NCBI RefSeq assembly: GCF_003024385.1
Contig: NZ_PVZN01000004.1
Location: 124,001-188,000, forward strand
From: Pseudomonas sp. BBP2017
GTDB taxonomy: Bacteria > Pseudomonadota > Gammaproteobacteria > Pseudomonadales > Pseudomonadaceae
Reading direction: 5' to 3'
DNA: 64,000 nucleotides
Part shown: one piece after another, positions 36,401-45,046 of the stretch
Layout: each line of letters opens with the position of its first letter
Position numbering within the stretch: the first letter of the stretch is position 1
Notes under the pieces: model-generated
What the model was told of the DNA's origin: nothing
What the model saw: only the letters and a program-made list of their open reading frames with translations
Database searches by the model: none
Translations under genes and position numbers: made by a program

Positions 36401-39306
36401 TCGACGCTATTCGCGAGTACAACAAATGCACCAGCGGCGATCCGCGTGAAGGCAGCGCCGAGTGTCCGGTCGCCAAGACGCATCCGTTCTTCGGTCGCTA
36501 CGGACGTGCCGACTGGGTTGGCGCGCGCACCGCGATGCAACGCTGGTTCGCTGACCCGGTGGTCAACGTGCACAACGTCGACCGTGGCCTGGGTACCATT
36601 TTCACCCACGACCACCTCGGCCCATCGACGCACCAGCAACTGGGCCTGTACGCCACCGTATTGGCCGAGCCCGCCGGATCGACCTGGTACCACGCTGAAA
36701 CCGGCGAGCAGCTGTACAACCCGGCACTGCGTGAAGACGGTGGTCCGACCTCATGGCAAGCAGTGGTGAAGACCGGCGACCACGATGGTGACGGTCGCAA
36801 CGACAGCTACCGCGAGTTCTTCCTGGAGTACAGCGACTTCCAGCATGCCTACGAGGCAGGAGTGTATGTCGGTGCCGGTCCTGACGGTATTCCCAATGCC
36901 CAGGCCTTCCCGGCAACCGCCGACAGCTTCCGCTACGCGATCAACCCGCCTGTGCGGCAGAAAGCGTCGAACCTGCTTGAAGCGGTGGTCGAGTCCCGCG
37001 GTGGCCTGTTCCCGGGCTGCCCGTCGCGGCCTTGCCCGCAAGCGATTTCGGTGGATGACCCGGGCATGTTCGTCGTCAACTACCGCAACGAGCCGCTGGC
37101 CCTGCGGGTTTATGACCCCAACAAAGTGGCACCGGATGGCAAGCGCGGCATGCAGGCTGACGGTCTGGGCGGTGACCTGGCGTTCGCCATGCAGAGCCGT
37201 ACCGACCGGGCCATCCCGGCGATGAACCTGTCGCCAGCGGCGATCACCTCGGCTGTCGGCCCTACCGGTGGTACGACCCTGTTCCCACCGCACATCAACA
37301 AAGGCGGTGCTGAACCGGGCGACCCGTTCACACCGATGCTGCGCACCTACTCCGGTGACAACGTACGCCTGCGTATGCATGCCGGTGGCCATGAAGAGGA
37401 GCACAACGTGACCTTGCATGGCGTCAAGTGGCTGCAGAACGGCTCGGGCTTCGGCAACAGCTCCAACTCGGGGTGGAAGGCCTCGCAGATGGTCGGCATC
37501 TCCGAACAACTGGGTTTCATGGCTCCGGTGTCGATGATCTCCAGTTCTGCAGCACCCAACGGTGACTACCTGTACTCGCTCGATGCCGCCCACGAAGGTT
37601 ACTGGAACGGTATCTGGGGGGTAATGCGCAACTACACCAGCAGCCGCAGCGACCTGTTTGCCTTGCCGAACAACCCGCTGCCGATGGCGGCGCGCAACAC
37701 CGTGGCGTTTGACGGCATCTGCCCGCGCTACACCGCCAACGCCAACGGCATAGGTACCCGGCCAACCGTGCAACGCAGCTATGAAGTGGTGGCGGCCCTG
37801 GCCAACGACATCCTCGGCAATCCACTGGGGGTAAGCATCACTGACCCAAGCGGTGTCGGTCAGCACGTCGGCGGTCCGCTGAAGGCCAATGGCGGCACCC
37901 TGGTCTACAACAGCCGGCGCACCAGCATCCCGCAGGTTACCGTGACCGATCCTGAAGACGGTGAAACCTTCACCATCGGAGGCCACAGCGGACCGCTGCA
38001 TGACCCGACCGCGATCCTCTACGTGCGCAAGGCCGACCTCGACCCCGTCACCGGCAAACTCAAACCCGGTGTACCGATCGAGCCGCTGGTGCTGCGCGCC
38101 GCTGCCGGCGAGTGCCTGAAAGTCACCCTGGAAAACCGCCTGCCGCTGGTGATGCCAGACCTGCCGAGCACCGCTGTGATGCAAAACGTGGTCAAGCGTG
38201 ACCGTCAGGGCAGTGAAGGCTCGACCGCCTTCAACAATAACCTGATGCGTCCGTCCAGCCACGTCGGCCTGCATACGCAACTGCTGGCCTACGACATCAC
38301 CAAGTCGGACGGCGTCAACGTCGGTCAGAACCCGGTGCAGACCGTACCACCACGCAGCGGCAGCAGTGGTGCCTATCCAAGCAAGGTGTTCCAGTACTAC
38401 GCCGGGCACCTGGAGCGTGAAGGCAAGCCAGTGATGCAGATGGGACGCTCGGTAGACAACATCATCAGCACCGCCATCGAGTTCGGCGGGCTCAATATCA
38501 CTCCGGCCGACGTCATCAAGCAGGGGCAGAAAGGCCTGATCGGTGGCATGAGTATCGTGCCGCAGACCGCCACCTGGACCGAAGACGGCGCCAGCCGGGC
38601 CTCGGCCACGGTGCAGGTACCGGGGCAACCCGCCTACCGCGACTTCGCCACCCTCTGGCAGCGGGCACTGAACATGCGCTGGGCGGATGGTCGGCCGGTG
38701 GAAGGCATCGCCACTGAGGGCAATGGCGTGCCGGGGGATCCGAAAGACAACTCTAACATGGCCATCAACTACAAGACCGAGCCGCTGTGGTTCCGCTTCG
38801 GCCTGGCCCCGGATGCGCCGTTCGGGCATGCCGATGGCAATGGCTGGGCGGATGTGCCCAACGCCCATATGGCCTACAGCAACGCCCTGGTCGGCGGCGA
38901 TCCACAAACCCCGGTGTTGTGGGCCAAGCCTGGTCAACCGTTGCGTAACCATGTGCTGATGCCGACCGGTGGCAGCCGCGGCATTACTTATCAGCTCGAT
39001 GGGCACATGTGGCCGCTGCATAACTATCAGGCCGAGAAGTCCGACATCAACGGCTACCCTTTGAATCTGCCGGGGATCGGCTCGGTGCGCTTCGGCTACA
39101 ACCCGCAGGCGATGTTCATCGGTGCCCAGGAAAGCGTGCTGCCGGCTGCGCACTTCAGCTTCATGGTGCCCAGTGCCGGGGGCGGCAACGCCATACCCGG
39201 TGACTACCTGTTCCGCGACTATGCCGCCTTTGGCAACGCGTCGGGACTGTGGGGGCTGCTGCGGGTTACCGAAGAAGCACCACCGACTACAGCGCCAGCG
39301 CAGTAA
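33430..39306 (+). CDS. Giant secreted multicopper oxidase, MnxG/McoA/MofA type (putative Mn(II) oxidase)
   Basis: 1,958 residues with a signal peptide (cleavage near VSEA-AVRC). Copper-binding motifs occur in two groups: HLHGHQW (about residue 496) and YHCHFYPHFAQGM (about 544); HIHLPKWD (about 957) and FTHDHLGPSTHQQ (about 1,058). Further cupredoxin-like repeats reach the C-terminus (GGHEEEHNVTLHG, QLDGHMWPLHNY). The length and His pattern match the very large bacterial Mn oxidases (MnxG and McoA of P. putida GB-1, MofA of Leptothrix), not ordinary 500-residue laccases. Two acidic runs lie in surface loops (about 129-155 and 644-662). ATG 33430 has GAGG 7 bases upstream. Mn oxidation is inferred from family; MnxG versus McoA cannot be decided here. 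Confidence 0.88.
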   Translation: MMTPIKGSVLTSLLITAATFGWQTVSEAAVRCERNLVANVVALDQPLMFNRLGAQNANGMMFALRRDVVDVNQVSLDNGGAAVPGKVTLRPDKRPRPIVLRVAAGDCLTVNLQNLLAYQANPNKHGIDHEEENEGEENEAEENEGAEDNEAGGEHGFVVDDQVTDRHVGFQVNGMQAVNSIGDIAANTGRNGNFLIAPGGSRSYTLYAEREGAFAATSQGATFGGQGAAGNVSNGLFGQVVVLPKYARTYRNTLTEEEMRLATTGRAPTGQPIVDYQARYPQREPWIREGKAGSPIIAMVDGNEIINSETDAVVMGPNADGSFPPSTYPLESIGKRNPAVPNRLEPFRDFAAQFTDEAAATQAFPGYWADPVMGHVLEPTRDSFMINYGSGGMGAEVVANRLGVGPMHDCLSCAYEEFFLSSHTVGDVAMLVDVPANVGLENIRPGQTPDADQVGVKASMALFPAEPANVNHSYIGDFVKFRNTHNGHEQHIFHLHGHQWLFNPNDDNSDYVDAQGIGPGVGYTYEIANGGSGNRNRVAGDAIYHCHFYPHFAQGMWSMWRVHDVFEEGTRLEVSSQGADGYHTEPYALRSGKPAAGARALPDGEIIAGTPIPAIVPLPGKAMAPMPGKVAVIPKLAETLVAENDDDDDEQEGDDDSAHHDAAPRAVGSLALVDRSDANRNADGSLKNPGYPFWIGGIESTVGQRPPTPPLDMLDPAKAQQLKNTGNALWANLDPAQVGGWDGGLPRHALDGISAGGEVNVTTTALDFTKQITKAKAVFLPEEGTDVEQAAMSFHSQLEHPSYAVLPGNQTVARNFRTNGAAPTAGAPFFEPCMDDRAKRLTLAVGVGEYNSGERLDGMSFTGASTFTADRPRIYKGANIQFDAVYNKVGYHFPQARIIALWEDAWPVINKQRPPEPLVMRMNTFDCVMYQHTNLIPSFYEMDDYQVRTPTDVIGQHIHLPKWDLTAADGSANGWNYEDGILSPGTVVERIDAIREYNKCTSGDPREGSAECPVAKTHPFFGRYGRADWVGARTAMQRWFADPVVNVHNVDRGLGTIFTHDHLGPSTHQQLGLYATVLAEPAGSTWYHAETGEQLYNPALREDGGPTSWQAVVKTGDHDGDGRNDSYREFFLEYSDFQHAYEAGVYVGAGPDGIPNAQAFPATADSFRYAINPPVRQKASNLLEAVVESRGGLFPGCPSRPCPQAISVDDPGMFVVNYRNEPLALRVYDPNKVAPDGKRGMQADGLGGDLAFAMQSRTDRAIPAMNLSPAAITSAVGPTGGTTLFPPHINKGGAEPGDPFTPMLRTYSGDNVRLRMHAGGHEEEHNVTLHGVKWLQNGSGFGNSSNSGWKASQMVGISEQLGFMAPVSMISSSAAPNGDYLYSLDAAHEGYWNGIWGVMRNYTSSRSDLFALPNNPLPMAARNTVAFDGICPRYTANANGIGTRPTVQRSYEVVAALANDILGNPLGVSITDPSGVGQHVGGPLKANGGTLVYNSRRTSIPQVTVTDPEDGETFTIGGHSGPLHDPTAILYVRKADLDPVTGKLKPGVPIEPLVLRAAAGECLKVTLENRLPLVMPDLPSTAVMQNVVKRDRQGSEGSTAFNNNLMRPSSHVGLHTQLLAYDITKSDGVNVGQNPVQTVPPRSGSSGAYPSKVFQYYAGHLEREGKPVMQMGRSVDNIISTAIEFGGLNITPADVIKQGQKGLIGGMSIVPQTATWTEDGASRASATVQVPGQPAYRDFATLWQRALNMRWADGRPVEGIATEGNGVPGDPKDNSNMAINYKTEPLWFRFGLAPDAPFGHADGNGWADVPNAHMAYSNALVGGDPQTPVLWAKPGQPLRNHVLMPTGGSRGITYQLDGHMWPLHNYQAEKSDINGYPLNLPGIGSVRFGYNPQAMFIGAQESVLPAAHFSFMVPSAGGGNAIPGDYLFRDYAAFGNASGLWGLLRVTEEAPPTTAPAQ

Positions 39307-39325
39307 GGGAAAGGGGGGAGAGGTC

Positions 39326-41314
39326 ATGAACAAGAAAAATCGACCGTTGTACCTGGGCCTGATGGCAGGTTTGACGCTGATCGGCCTGGGGGTCAGTTAC
39401 GACAGCTTGTGGTGCGACCCGCGCAGCGAGTTGAACAACCTGGCCGACAGCGATCCGCAGGCGCTGCACCGGCTCAGCCGCGACGGTGTCACCGTCGAGT
39501 TTGAAGCCCGGCCATTGGGCAGCGATGGGGTGCTGACTGAGGGGGCGTTTGCCAGTGTGCGTTTCAAAGTCACCGACCAGAACAGCGGCCAACCCCTGTC
39601 GGGGGTTTCCCCCGGCGCCTGGCTGGACCCGGCGCTGACCGGCGATGCCGCCAAGGACCGCAGTAACAGCTGCAAGGCGCGGGTGGCGCTGTTTCTCAAA
39701 AGCAGTATCGGCGCGCGGCCGTTGCTCGACCTTAACAGCTACTTCCTGCTGGTACTGAACAAGGACGCCAGCCTGACCGTGATCGATCCGTCGGTCTCGG
39801 TCGGCGGGGTCACCAGCACCCTGGCGCGCATCGAGCTGCCGGGCGTGCCCATGGATTGGACGGCCAGTAACGATGACAAACAGGTGTTCGTGTCGATGCC
39901 TGAACGCGGTGAAGTGGCGCTGATCGACACCGAGACCTTCCAGCGCGTAGGCAACATTGCGGCTGGCAAGCAGCCGTTGCGGGTGGCCTTGCAACCGGAC
40001 CAGCGCCTGCTGTGGGTCGGCAACAACGCCAGCGATCCGGCACACAGCGGCGTTACGGTGATTGATGTAACCAGTCGCAAGAACATGAAGTTCTTTGCCA
40101 CCGGCAGCGGTCATCACGAAATCGCGTTTAGTGCCGACTCACGTTTTGCCTTTGTCAGCAACCGCGACAGCGGCACCCTGAGTGTGATCGATGCCAGCCA
40201 AATGCGTCTGGTGAAAACCCTCAAGGTCGGCTCGCACCCATTGTCGGTTGCCTATTCGGCGCTGTCGCAGGCGGTTTATGTCGCTGATGGACGCGATGGC
40301 AGCATCAGCGTGATCGATGCGCGCAGCCATGAACTGCGTCACCGGATCGAGGGTAAGCAGGGACTGGGGCCGATGCGCTTCAGCAGCGACGGGCGCTTCG
40401 GCATCGTCCTCAACACCCTGGAAAGCCAGGCGTTGGTGATCGACGCCAGTACCGACCGCTTGATTCATAGCCTGCCGGTGGCCGCTGAACCCTACCAGCT
40501 GACCTTTACCAAGGCCTATGCCTACATTCGCGGGCTGGCTTCACCCAAAGTGACCATGGTCAACCTGAGCAGCCTCGGCGAGGGCCGCCAGCCGATCGTC
40601 CAGGGCTTCGATGCCGGCGCGGCCGCGCCGCGCCAGGCGGGCGATTTGCCGCTGGCTCAGGGCCTGAGCGTGGCCCGTGACGAGAACTCGGTGTTTGTGG
40701 TCAACCCGGTGGACAACACCACCTACTTCTATGCCGAAGGCATGAACGCACCGATGTCCGGCTACGCCAACCGTGGTCATAACGCTCGCGCGGCCTTGGT
40801 GGTCGACCGCAGCCTGCGTGAAGTGGCACCGGGGGTCTACAGCTCGACCATCAAACTGCCCGCCGCCGGCACTTTCGATGTGGCCTTCTTGCTCAATCAG
40901 CCGCAGATCATTCACTGCTTCAGCACTGAAGTGGCCGCTTCCCCCAGCGCCCCGCATCGGCTGTTGCCGCAGGTGGAGTTCATGCTTGAACCCTCGGTGG
41001 TGGTGCAGGGCAGCCCGTTCACCGCGCGCTTTCGGATCGTCGAAGGCAATGGCAGCCCGCGCAATGGCATCAAGGACCTGAGTGTGCGCTACTTCCTCGC
41101 GCCGTCCTCCCGGGCCCGTGATAGCCGCGTGCGTGAAGTCGGCGATGGGGTCTATGAAGCACCGCTGGAGCTGGCCGAGGCCGGTGCCTGGTATCTGCAT
41201 GTGCAAGCGCCGTCTCTGGGTAGCGCCTTTGCCGAGAAAAACTACACCAGCCTGCGGGTACTGCCTGCCGCGGCTCAACAAGCGTCCGATTCGGGTTCAA
41301 GGAGTGTGCAATGA
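39326..41314 (+). CDS. Secreted YVTN-type beta-propeller protein of the oxidase operon
   Basis: A 662-residue protein with an N-terminal hydrophobic signal/anchor (LYLGLMAGLTLIGLGV). Repeated blades follow (VSMPERGEVALIDTETF, VSNRDSGTLSVIDASQM, VADGRDGSISVIDARSH), and a C-terminal Ig-like region (about 540-650). Two cysteines that might bind a cofactor or disulfide are at DSLWCDPRS and RSNSCKAR, but there is no CxxCH. It begins 19 bases after the oxidase with GGGGGGAGAGG and overlaps the next gene by 4 bases. Similar propellers accompany copper oxidases and cytochromes, perhaps as electron-transfer or docking partners (inference). Confidence 0.8.
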   Translation: MNKKNRPLYLGLMAGLTLIGLGVSYDSLWCDPRSELNNLADSDPQALHRLSRDGVTVEFEARPLGSDGVLTEGAFASVRFKVTDQNSGQPLSGVSPGAWLDPALTGDAAKDRSNSCKARVALFLKSSIGARPLLDLNSYFLLVLNKDASLTVIDPSVSVGGVTSTLARIELPGVPMDWTASNDDKQVFVSMPERGEVALIDTETFQRVGNIAAGKQPLRVALQPDQRLLWVGNNASDPAHSGVTVIDVTSRKNMKFFATGSGHHEIAFSADSRFAFVSNRDSGTLSVIDASQMRLVKTLKVGSHPLSVAYSALSQAVYVADGRDGSISVIDARSHELRHRIEGKQGLGPMRFSSDGRFGIVLNTLESQALVIDASTDRLIHSLPVAAEPYQLTFTKAYAYIRGLASPKVTMVNLSSLGEGRQPIVQGFDAGAAAPRQAGDLPLAQGLSVARDENSVFVVNPVDNTTYFYAEGMNAPMSGYANRGHNARAALVVDRSLREVAPGVYSSTIKLPAAGTFDVAFLLNQPQIIHCFSTEVAASPSAPHRLLPQVEFMLEPSVVVQGSPFTARFRIVEGNGSPRNGIKDLSVRYFLAPSSRARDSRVREVGDGVYEAPLELAEAGAWYLHVQAPSLGSAFAEKNYTSLRVLPAAAQQASDSGSRSVQ

Positions 41315-41976
41315 AAATGCTCGATCGCTGCAGACTGTTCAGCCTCTGCCTGTTGGCCGTCGGTTGTGGTTTCGCCCAGGCCCATGGCGGTGTCGATCAC
41401 AGCGGCCATGATGATCACAGTGGCCATACCGCACCCGCCGCTCACCAGGAAAAGACCTCGGTGCGCTTTGCCGACGTCCAGCTGCTGGACCAGAACGGCA
41501 TGCCGGTACGCCTGGAGAAGGACCTAGTGGCTGATCGCCTGGTGGTCATGGGCTTTATCTATACCAGCTGCACCACGGTGTGCCCGGTGGTGTCCTCGAT
41601 CATGGCCAAGGTACAAAAACAACTGGGCGGTCGGGTTGGCGATGAGGTGCAACTGGTGTCGATCAGCGTTGACCCGCAGCGCGACGACTCCAAGCGTCTG
41701 CAAGACTATGCCAAGGCCTTTCAGGTCGGGCCGGGCTGGAGCTGGTTGACCGGTTCACCCTATGCAGTCAATGAAACCCTCAAGGGGCTGGGCAGCTTCA
41801 GCGCCAACCTCAGCGAGCATCCACCGTTGATTCTGGTAGGCGACGGTCGCAGTGGCAAATGGACGCGTTTCTACGGCTTTACCGATCCGGCGCTGTTGGT
41901 CAGCGAAATTGATCGCCTCAGTGCCCGCCGCGTGCATGCTAAACACACGGCGATCGCCCAGGAGGTGCAACCGTGA
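41311..41976 (+). CDS. SCO1/SenC-family copper chaperone (first copy)
   Basis: A 221-residue protein with a signal peptide, a His-rich segment (HGGVDHSGHDDHSGH, about 25-40) and a thioredoxin-like SCO domain. The copper ligands Cys-x3-Cys are in SCTTVCPV (about 87-91), and a His is present at SEHPPLIL (about 170). SCO proteins deliver Cu to periplasmic oxidases. It overlaps the genes on both sides by 4 bases, so it is fully coupled with the oxidase operon. Confidence 0.9.
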   Translation: MKMLDRCRLFSLCLLAVGCGFAQAHGGVDHSGHDDHSGHTAPAAHQEKTSVRFADVQLLDQNGMPVRLEKDLVADRLVVMGFIYTSCTTVCPVVSSIMAKVQKQLGGRVGDEVQLVSISVDPQRDDSKRLQDYAKAFQVGPGWSWLTGSPYAVNETLKGLGSFSANLSEHPPLILVGDGRSGKWTRFYGFTDPALLVSEIDRLSARRVHAKHTAIAQEVQP

Positions 41977-42635
41977 GCGCCGCGACTGCACGCAAATCGG
42001 TGATGCGCGGTAGCGATTGGCTGGCCTTGCTGGCTTGTCTGTGGATCTTGAGTTCGGTGGCGTTTGCCCATGAAGGGCATGCGCCCGAAGCCAGCACCGG
42101 CACCAGCACCAGCGCCGTCACACCGACAGTCGGCACCCATGATGCGCAGACCTACTTCACCGACAGCCTGGTGCAGGATCAGAACGGTCGCAGCCTGCGT
42201 TTCTACAGTGATGTGCTGAAGGATCGGGTGGTGCTGCTCAATGTCATCTTTACCCATTGCAACGATGCCTGCCCACTGATCACCCGCAAGTTGCGCGAGG
42301 TGCGCGAAGCGCTGGGCGAGGAGGCGGCAAGCAAGGTGACGTTTATCTCCTTGAGCAGCGACCCGACCAACGATACGCCAGAGGTGCTCAAGGCCTTCGC
42401 GCAAAAGCAGGGTGTTGACGGCCCCAACTGGCTGTTCCTGACCGCAGACAAGGCGCAGATGGACCTGGTGCTGATGCGCCTTGGTCACCTGATCCCCAGC
42501 CCCGAGCAACATTCCACTCAACTGATCGCTGGCGATGTGGCCAACAAACGCTGGAGCAAGATCCGCCCCGACGCACCGCCCGTGGCCATTGCCCAACGCC
42601 TGCAACTGCTCTCGCAACCCCTGGCCGGGCGTTGA
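41973..42635 (+). CDS. SCO1/SenC-family copper chaperone (second copy)
   Basis: A 220-residue paralogue of the preceding gene, with a signal segment (about 15-32), FAHEGHAPEAST, and the SCO Cys pair in THCNDACPL (about 93-97). The His expected near the end of the fold is in SPEQHSTQLI. The CDNAC spacing and the FTHCND context differ from the first copy, so the two may hand copper to different sites or work as reductant and loader (inference). Confidence 0.88.
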   Translation: MSAATARKSVMRGSDWLALLACLWILSSVAFAHEGHAPEASTGTSTSAVTPTVGTHDAQTYFTDSLVQDQNGRSLRFYSDVLKDRVVLLNVIFTHCNDACPLITRKLREVREALGEEAASKVTFISLSSDPTNDTPEVLKAFAQKQGVDGPNWLFLTADKAQMDLVLMRLGHLIPSPEQHSTQLIAGDVANKRWSKIRPDAPPVAIAQRLQLLSQPLAGR

Positions 42636-42640
42636 ACATC

Positions 42641-44176
42641 ATGAGTATGGCGCTGCGTAGCGGGACCTTGCTGCTGATGTTGATCGCCAGCAGCGTTGCG
42701 CTGGCCCTGGACCTGACACCGGCGGAACTGGCGGGCAAACGTTTGTACCGCGAGGGCCTGTCGAGCAGCAATGCCCAGGTGTCGGCGCGGGTCGGTGCCG
42801 CCGACATGCTGGTGCCGGCCAGCGTCGTGCCCTGTGGCAGTTGCCATGGCGCCGATGGACTGGGGCGGGCCGAGGGCGGTGTGCGTCCACCGCCCCTGAG
42901 CTGGCAACGCATGGCGCTTGGGCAGGGGTTACGCAGGATCAATGGCCGAGCCTACCCGGCCTACACCGAGTCCAGTCTGACGCGGGCGATTCAGGAAGGC
43001 CGCGACCCGGCGGGAAATCGCCTGGACCCGGCGATGCCGCGCTTCGTTTTGAGCATGGCCGACCAGCGTAACCTCAATGCCTACCTAAAGCGTCTGGCCG
43101 ATGACCGCGATCCGGGAGTGGAGGATCAGACCCTGCGCCTGGGTACGTTGCTGCCGGGCGAAGGTGCCTTGGCTGCGCCGGCACGGGTGGTGGCGGCAGT
43201 GCTTGAAGACCGTATCAAGCAACTCAACCAGCAAGGCGGTATTCATGGCCGGCAATTGCAGTTGATCAACGTCGATCCCGGGGCTGATCTGGCCAGTGCC
43301 GAGCAGGCGCTCAAGCGATTGCTCGAGCAGGAGCAGGTGTTTGCCCTGATTTCGCCGCTGGCGCCAGCGCTGGATGCGACTCTGGCGACCCGTCTGGAGC
43401 AAGCGCGGGTGCCGTTGATTGGGGCGGCGCCGCTGCTGACCCAGAGCACGCAGATCTTTGACCCGCTACCGGGGCTGGAGGAGCAGTTGCTCAGCCTGGC
43501 CGACTACGCCCAGGTCAACCTGGCGCTGCCACAGGCCGATACGCGGATTATCTACGCCGATCCGGGCCTGGCCAGCCTGGCCCGGCACCTTGAGCAGCAG
43601 CTGCAACGCCGCGGCTGGCGTGAGGTCAAGGCCCAGGCCTTGGCCGGGCAGGCGCCAGAGGGGCAGGCGCTGTTCTTTCTTGGTCAGACCGAAGATTTCG
43701 CCCGCCTGACCACACAACTGCAGCAGGTAGGTCGCACGCCCTACCTGTTTGCCGCGGCCAATCAGGTCTCCAGCCAGTTGCCGCAAGTGCCTGCGGCGTG
43801 GTCGCGACGGCTGTTCCTGGCCTATCCCTTCGTGCCCGATGACTGGACGGCGGCGGGGCGCCAGGCGCTGACCGACCTGCGCCTGCGCCAGGGCCTGGAC
43901 GGCCGCCAGGGTGTTTTGCAGGTCAGCACCTGGTGCGCGGTGCAACTGCTCGGTGACGCCCTCAAGCGCGTCGGGCGTGATGCCAGCCGCGAAAAGCTGA
44001 TCCAGGCGCTGGAGGGCCTGCACGATGTGCAAACTGGCCTCACTCCGCCACTGAGCTTTGGTCCGGGGCGCCGTCAGGGGCTGGCCGGGGCTCATGTGGT
44101 GACCCTGGAAATGCCCGGCCCGGTGTTTTATCCGGTGGCGGCCTATCGCCCTGTCGCTGAGGTGAATGAGCCATGA
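42641..44176 (+). CDS. Cytochrome c fused to a periplasmic binding protein-like domain
   Basis: 511 residues: a signal peptide (to about VALA-LDLT), a class I cytochrome c domain with the haem site CGSCH (about residue 67) and a likely axial Met in VLSMADQRNLNAYL (about 146). From about 165 to the end follows a type I periplasmic-binding fold resembling branched-chain amino acid receptors (LNQQGGIHGRQLQLINVDPGA, then ALISPLAPALDATLATRL). The ATG at 42641 is used; a TTG at 42632 overlaps the previous stop. In this operon the haem domain could take electrons from the oxidase. MofC, linked to Leptothrix mofA, is also a c-type cytochrome, but the fusion partner is unusual. Confidence 0.85.
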   Translation: MSMALRSGTLLLMLIASSVALALDLTPAELAGKRLYREGLSSSNAQVSARVGAADMLVPASVVPCGSCHGADGLGRAEGGVRPPPLSWQRMALGQGLRRINGRAYPAYTESSLTRAIQEGRDPAGNRLDPAMPRFVLSMADQRNLNAYLKRLADDRDPGVEDQTLRLGTLLPGEGALAAPARVVAAVLEDRIKQLNQQGGIHGRQLQLINVDPGADLASAEQALKRLLEQEQVFALISPLAPALDATLATRLEQARVPLIGAAPLLTQSTQIFDPLPGLEEQLLSLADYAQVNLALPQADTRIIYADPGLASLARHLEQQLQRRGWREVKAQALAGQAPEGQALFFLGQTEDFARLTTQLQQVGRTPYLFAAANQVSSQLPQVPAAWSRRLFLAYPFVPDDWTAAGRQALTDLRLRQGLDGRQGVLQVSTWCAVQLLGDALKRVGRDASREKLIQALEGLHDVQTGLTPPLSFGPGRRQGLAGAHVVTLEMPGPVFYPVAAYRPVAEVNEP

Positions 44177-44817
44177 AGCTGCTCACTTTGTTGTTGTGTC
44201 TGGTGGCGCTGCAGGTACAGGCCCAGGACGGACCACTGGCAGCCCAGGTCAACGGCGTGCCGATCAGCCAGATGCGTCTGGAGCGCTATTTTACCGACTA
44301 CCTGCAAGCCCAGGGCCGGGCCCTGACCAGCATTCGCAACCCCAGCGTGTACAAGCGCTTGCGTGAGCAGGCGCTGGATGATCTGATCGACAAGGAACTG
44401 CTCTGGCAGGAAGCCCAGCGTCAGGGGATCAAGATCAGCGACAGTGAGGTGAATGCGCAGATCGAGCAACTGCGTCAGGCGCTGGGCACTGGCAAAAGCT
44501 TTGAGCAGCGTCTGGCCGATGCCGGTTTCGATAGCAACAGCTTTGCTGACTACACCCGCCATGAACTGGCCGCGCAGCAGGTATTCATGCAGGCCTCTCA
44601 GGTTCCGGAGCCAGATCCGGTCGAGGTCCGTGCTTTCTACCTGGCCAATGCGAATTCTTTGCAACAGGCACAGAACCAAAACGCTACTACCTCTGTCGAA
44701 GATGAGCAGGGGCTGGAACTGGCAAAACGTCTACTGGTCGACCAACAACAGGCGCAGGCGCGCCACGCCTTGCTGCAGCGTCTGCGTGACGCCGGGCAGG
44801 TGCAGCGGCTTGATTGA
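44173..44817 (+). CDS. Periplasmic SurA-N-like chaperone (MofB-like), no PPIase domain
   Basis: A 214-residue protein with a signal peptide (MKLLTLLLCLVALQVQA) and the SurA/PrsA N-terminal chaperone fold (VNGVPISQMRLERYF, LDDLIDKELLWQEAQRQGI, SDSEVNAQIEQLRQALG). The C-terminal region (about 150-214) is a short helical piece lacking any parvulin PPIase domain. It overlaps the cytochrome gene by 4 bases and ends the operon. It may help fold or escort the giant oxidase, as proposed for the folding protein encoded with Leptothrix mofA. Confidence 0.82.
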   Translation: MKLLTLLLCLVALQVQAQDGPLAAQVNGVPISQMRLERYFTDYLQAQGRALTSIRNPSVYKRLREQALDDLIDKELLWQEAQRQGIKISDSEVNAQIEQLRQALGTGKSFEQRLADAGFDSNSFADYTRHELAAQQVFMQASQVPEPDPVEVRAFYLANANSLQQAQNQNATTSVEDEQGLELAKRLLVDQQQAQARHALLQRLRDAGQVQRLD

Positions 44818-44829
44818 CGAATCATCGGC

Positions 44830-44887
44830 CCCCCAATGTTGGGGACACCAATAGAGGCAAAACGCCAGCTGCCCCCCAGGATTGGGG
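44830..44887. promoter_or_regulatory. Two CCCC-N7-GGGG operators upstream of the secretion/curli operon
   Basis: CCCC-CAATGTT-GGGG (44830-44844) and CCCC-CAGGATT-GGGG (44873-44887) are 43 bases apart. Their centres are about 152 and 109 bases before the predicted sigma54 start. The same pattern precedes the oxidase operon. Confidence 0.62.
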
Positions 44888-44962
44888 AAGGGGCCATGGC
44901 CCATTTGCGTCTATTCTTAAAGAATCAACGACATAGCACATTGATAAGCGGTGTCTCTGGTC

Positions 44963-44977
44963 TGGCACGAAGCATGC
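44963..44977 (+). promoter_or_regulatory. Sigma54 promoter of the response regulator-secretion operon
   Basis: TGGCACGAAGCATGC has a perfect -24 TGGCACG and a -12 TGC with GG and GC 10 bases apart, 69 bases before the response regulator start. Confidence 0.72.
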
Positions 44978-45046
44978 GTAAGCCTCTACAAGGTCGCACT
45001 TCGCCAGACCGGGAAACCGGGCCTGTGGTGCTTGAAGGAGTCGATC

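Noticed and set aside
36751..39333. 860-codon open frame antisense to the multicopper oxidase gene
   Set aside because: It mirrors the high-GC oxidase gene codon by codon, shows no domain and has His/Arg/Gln-rich shadow composition.
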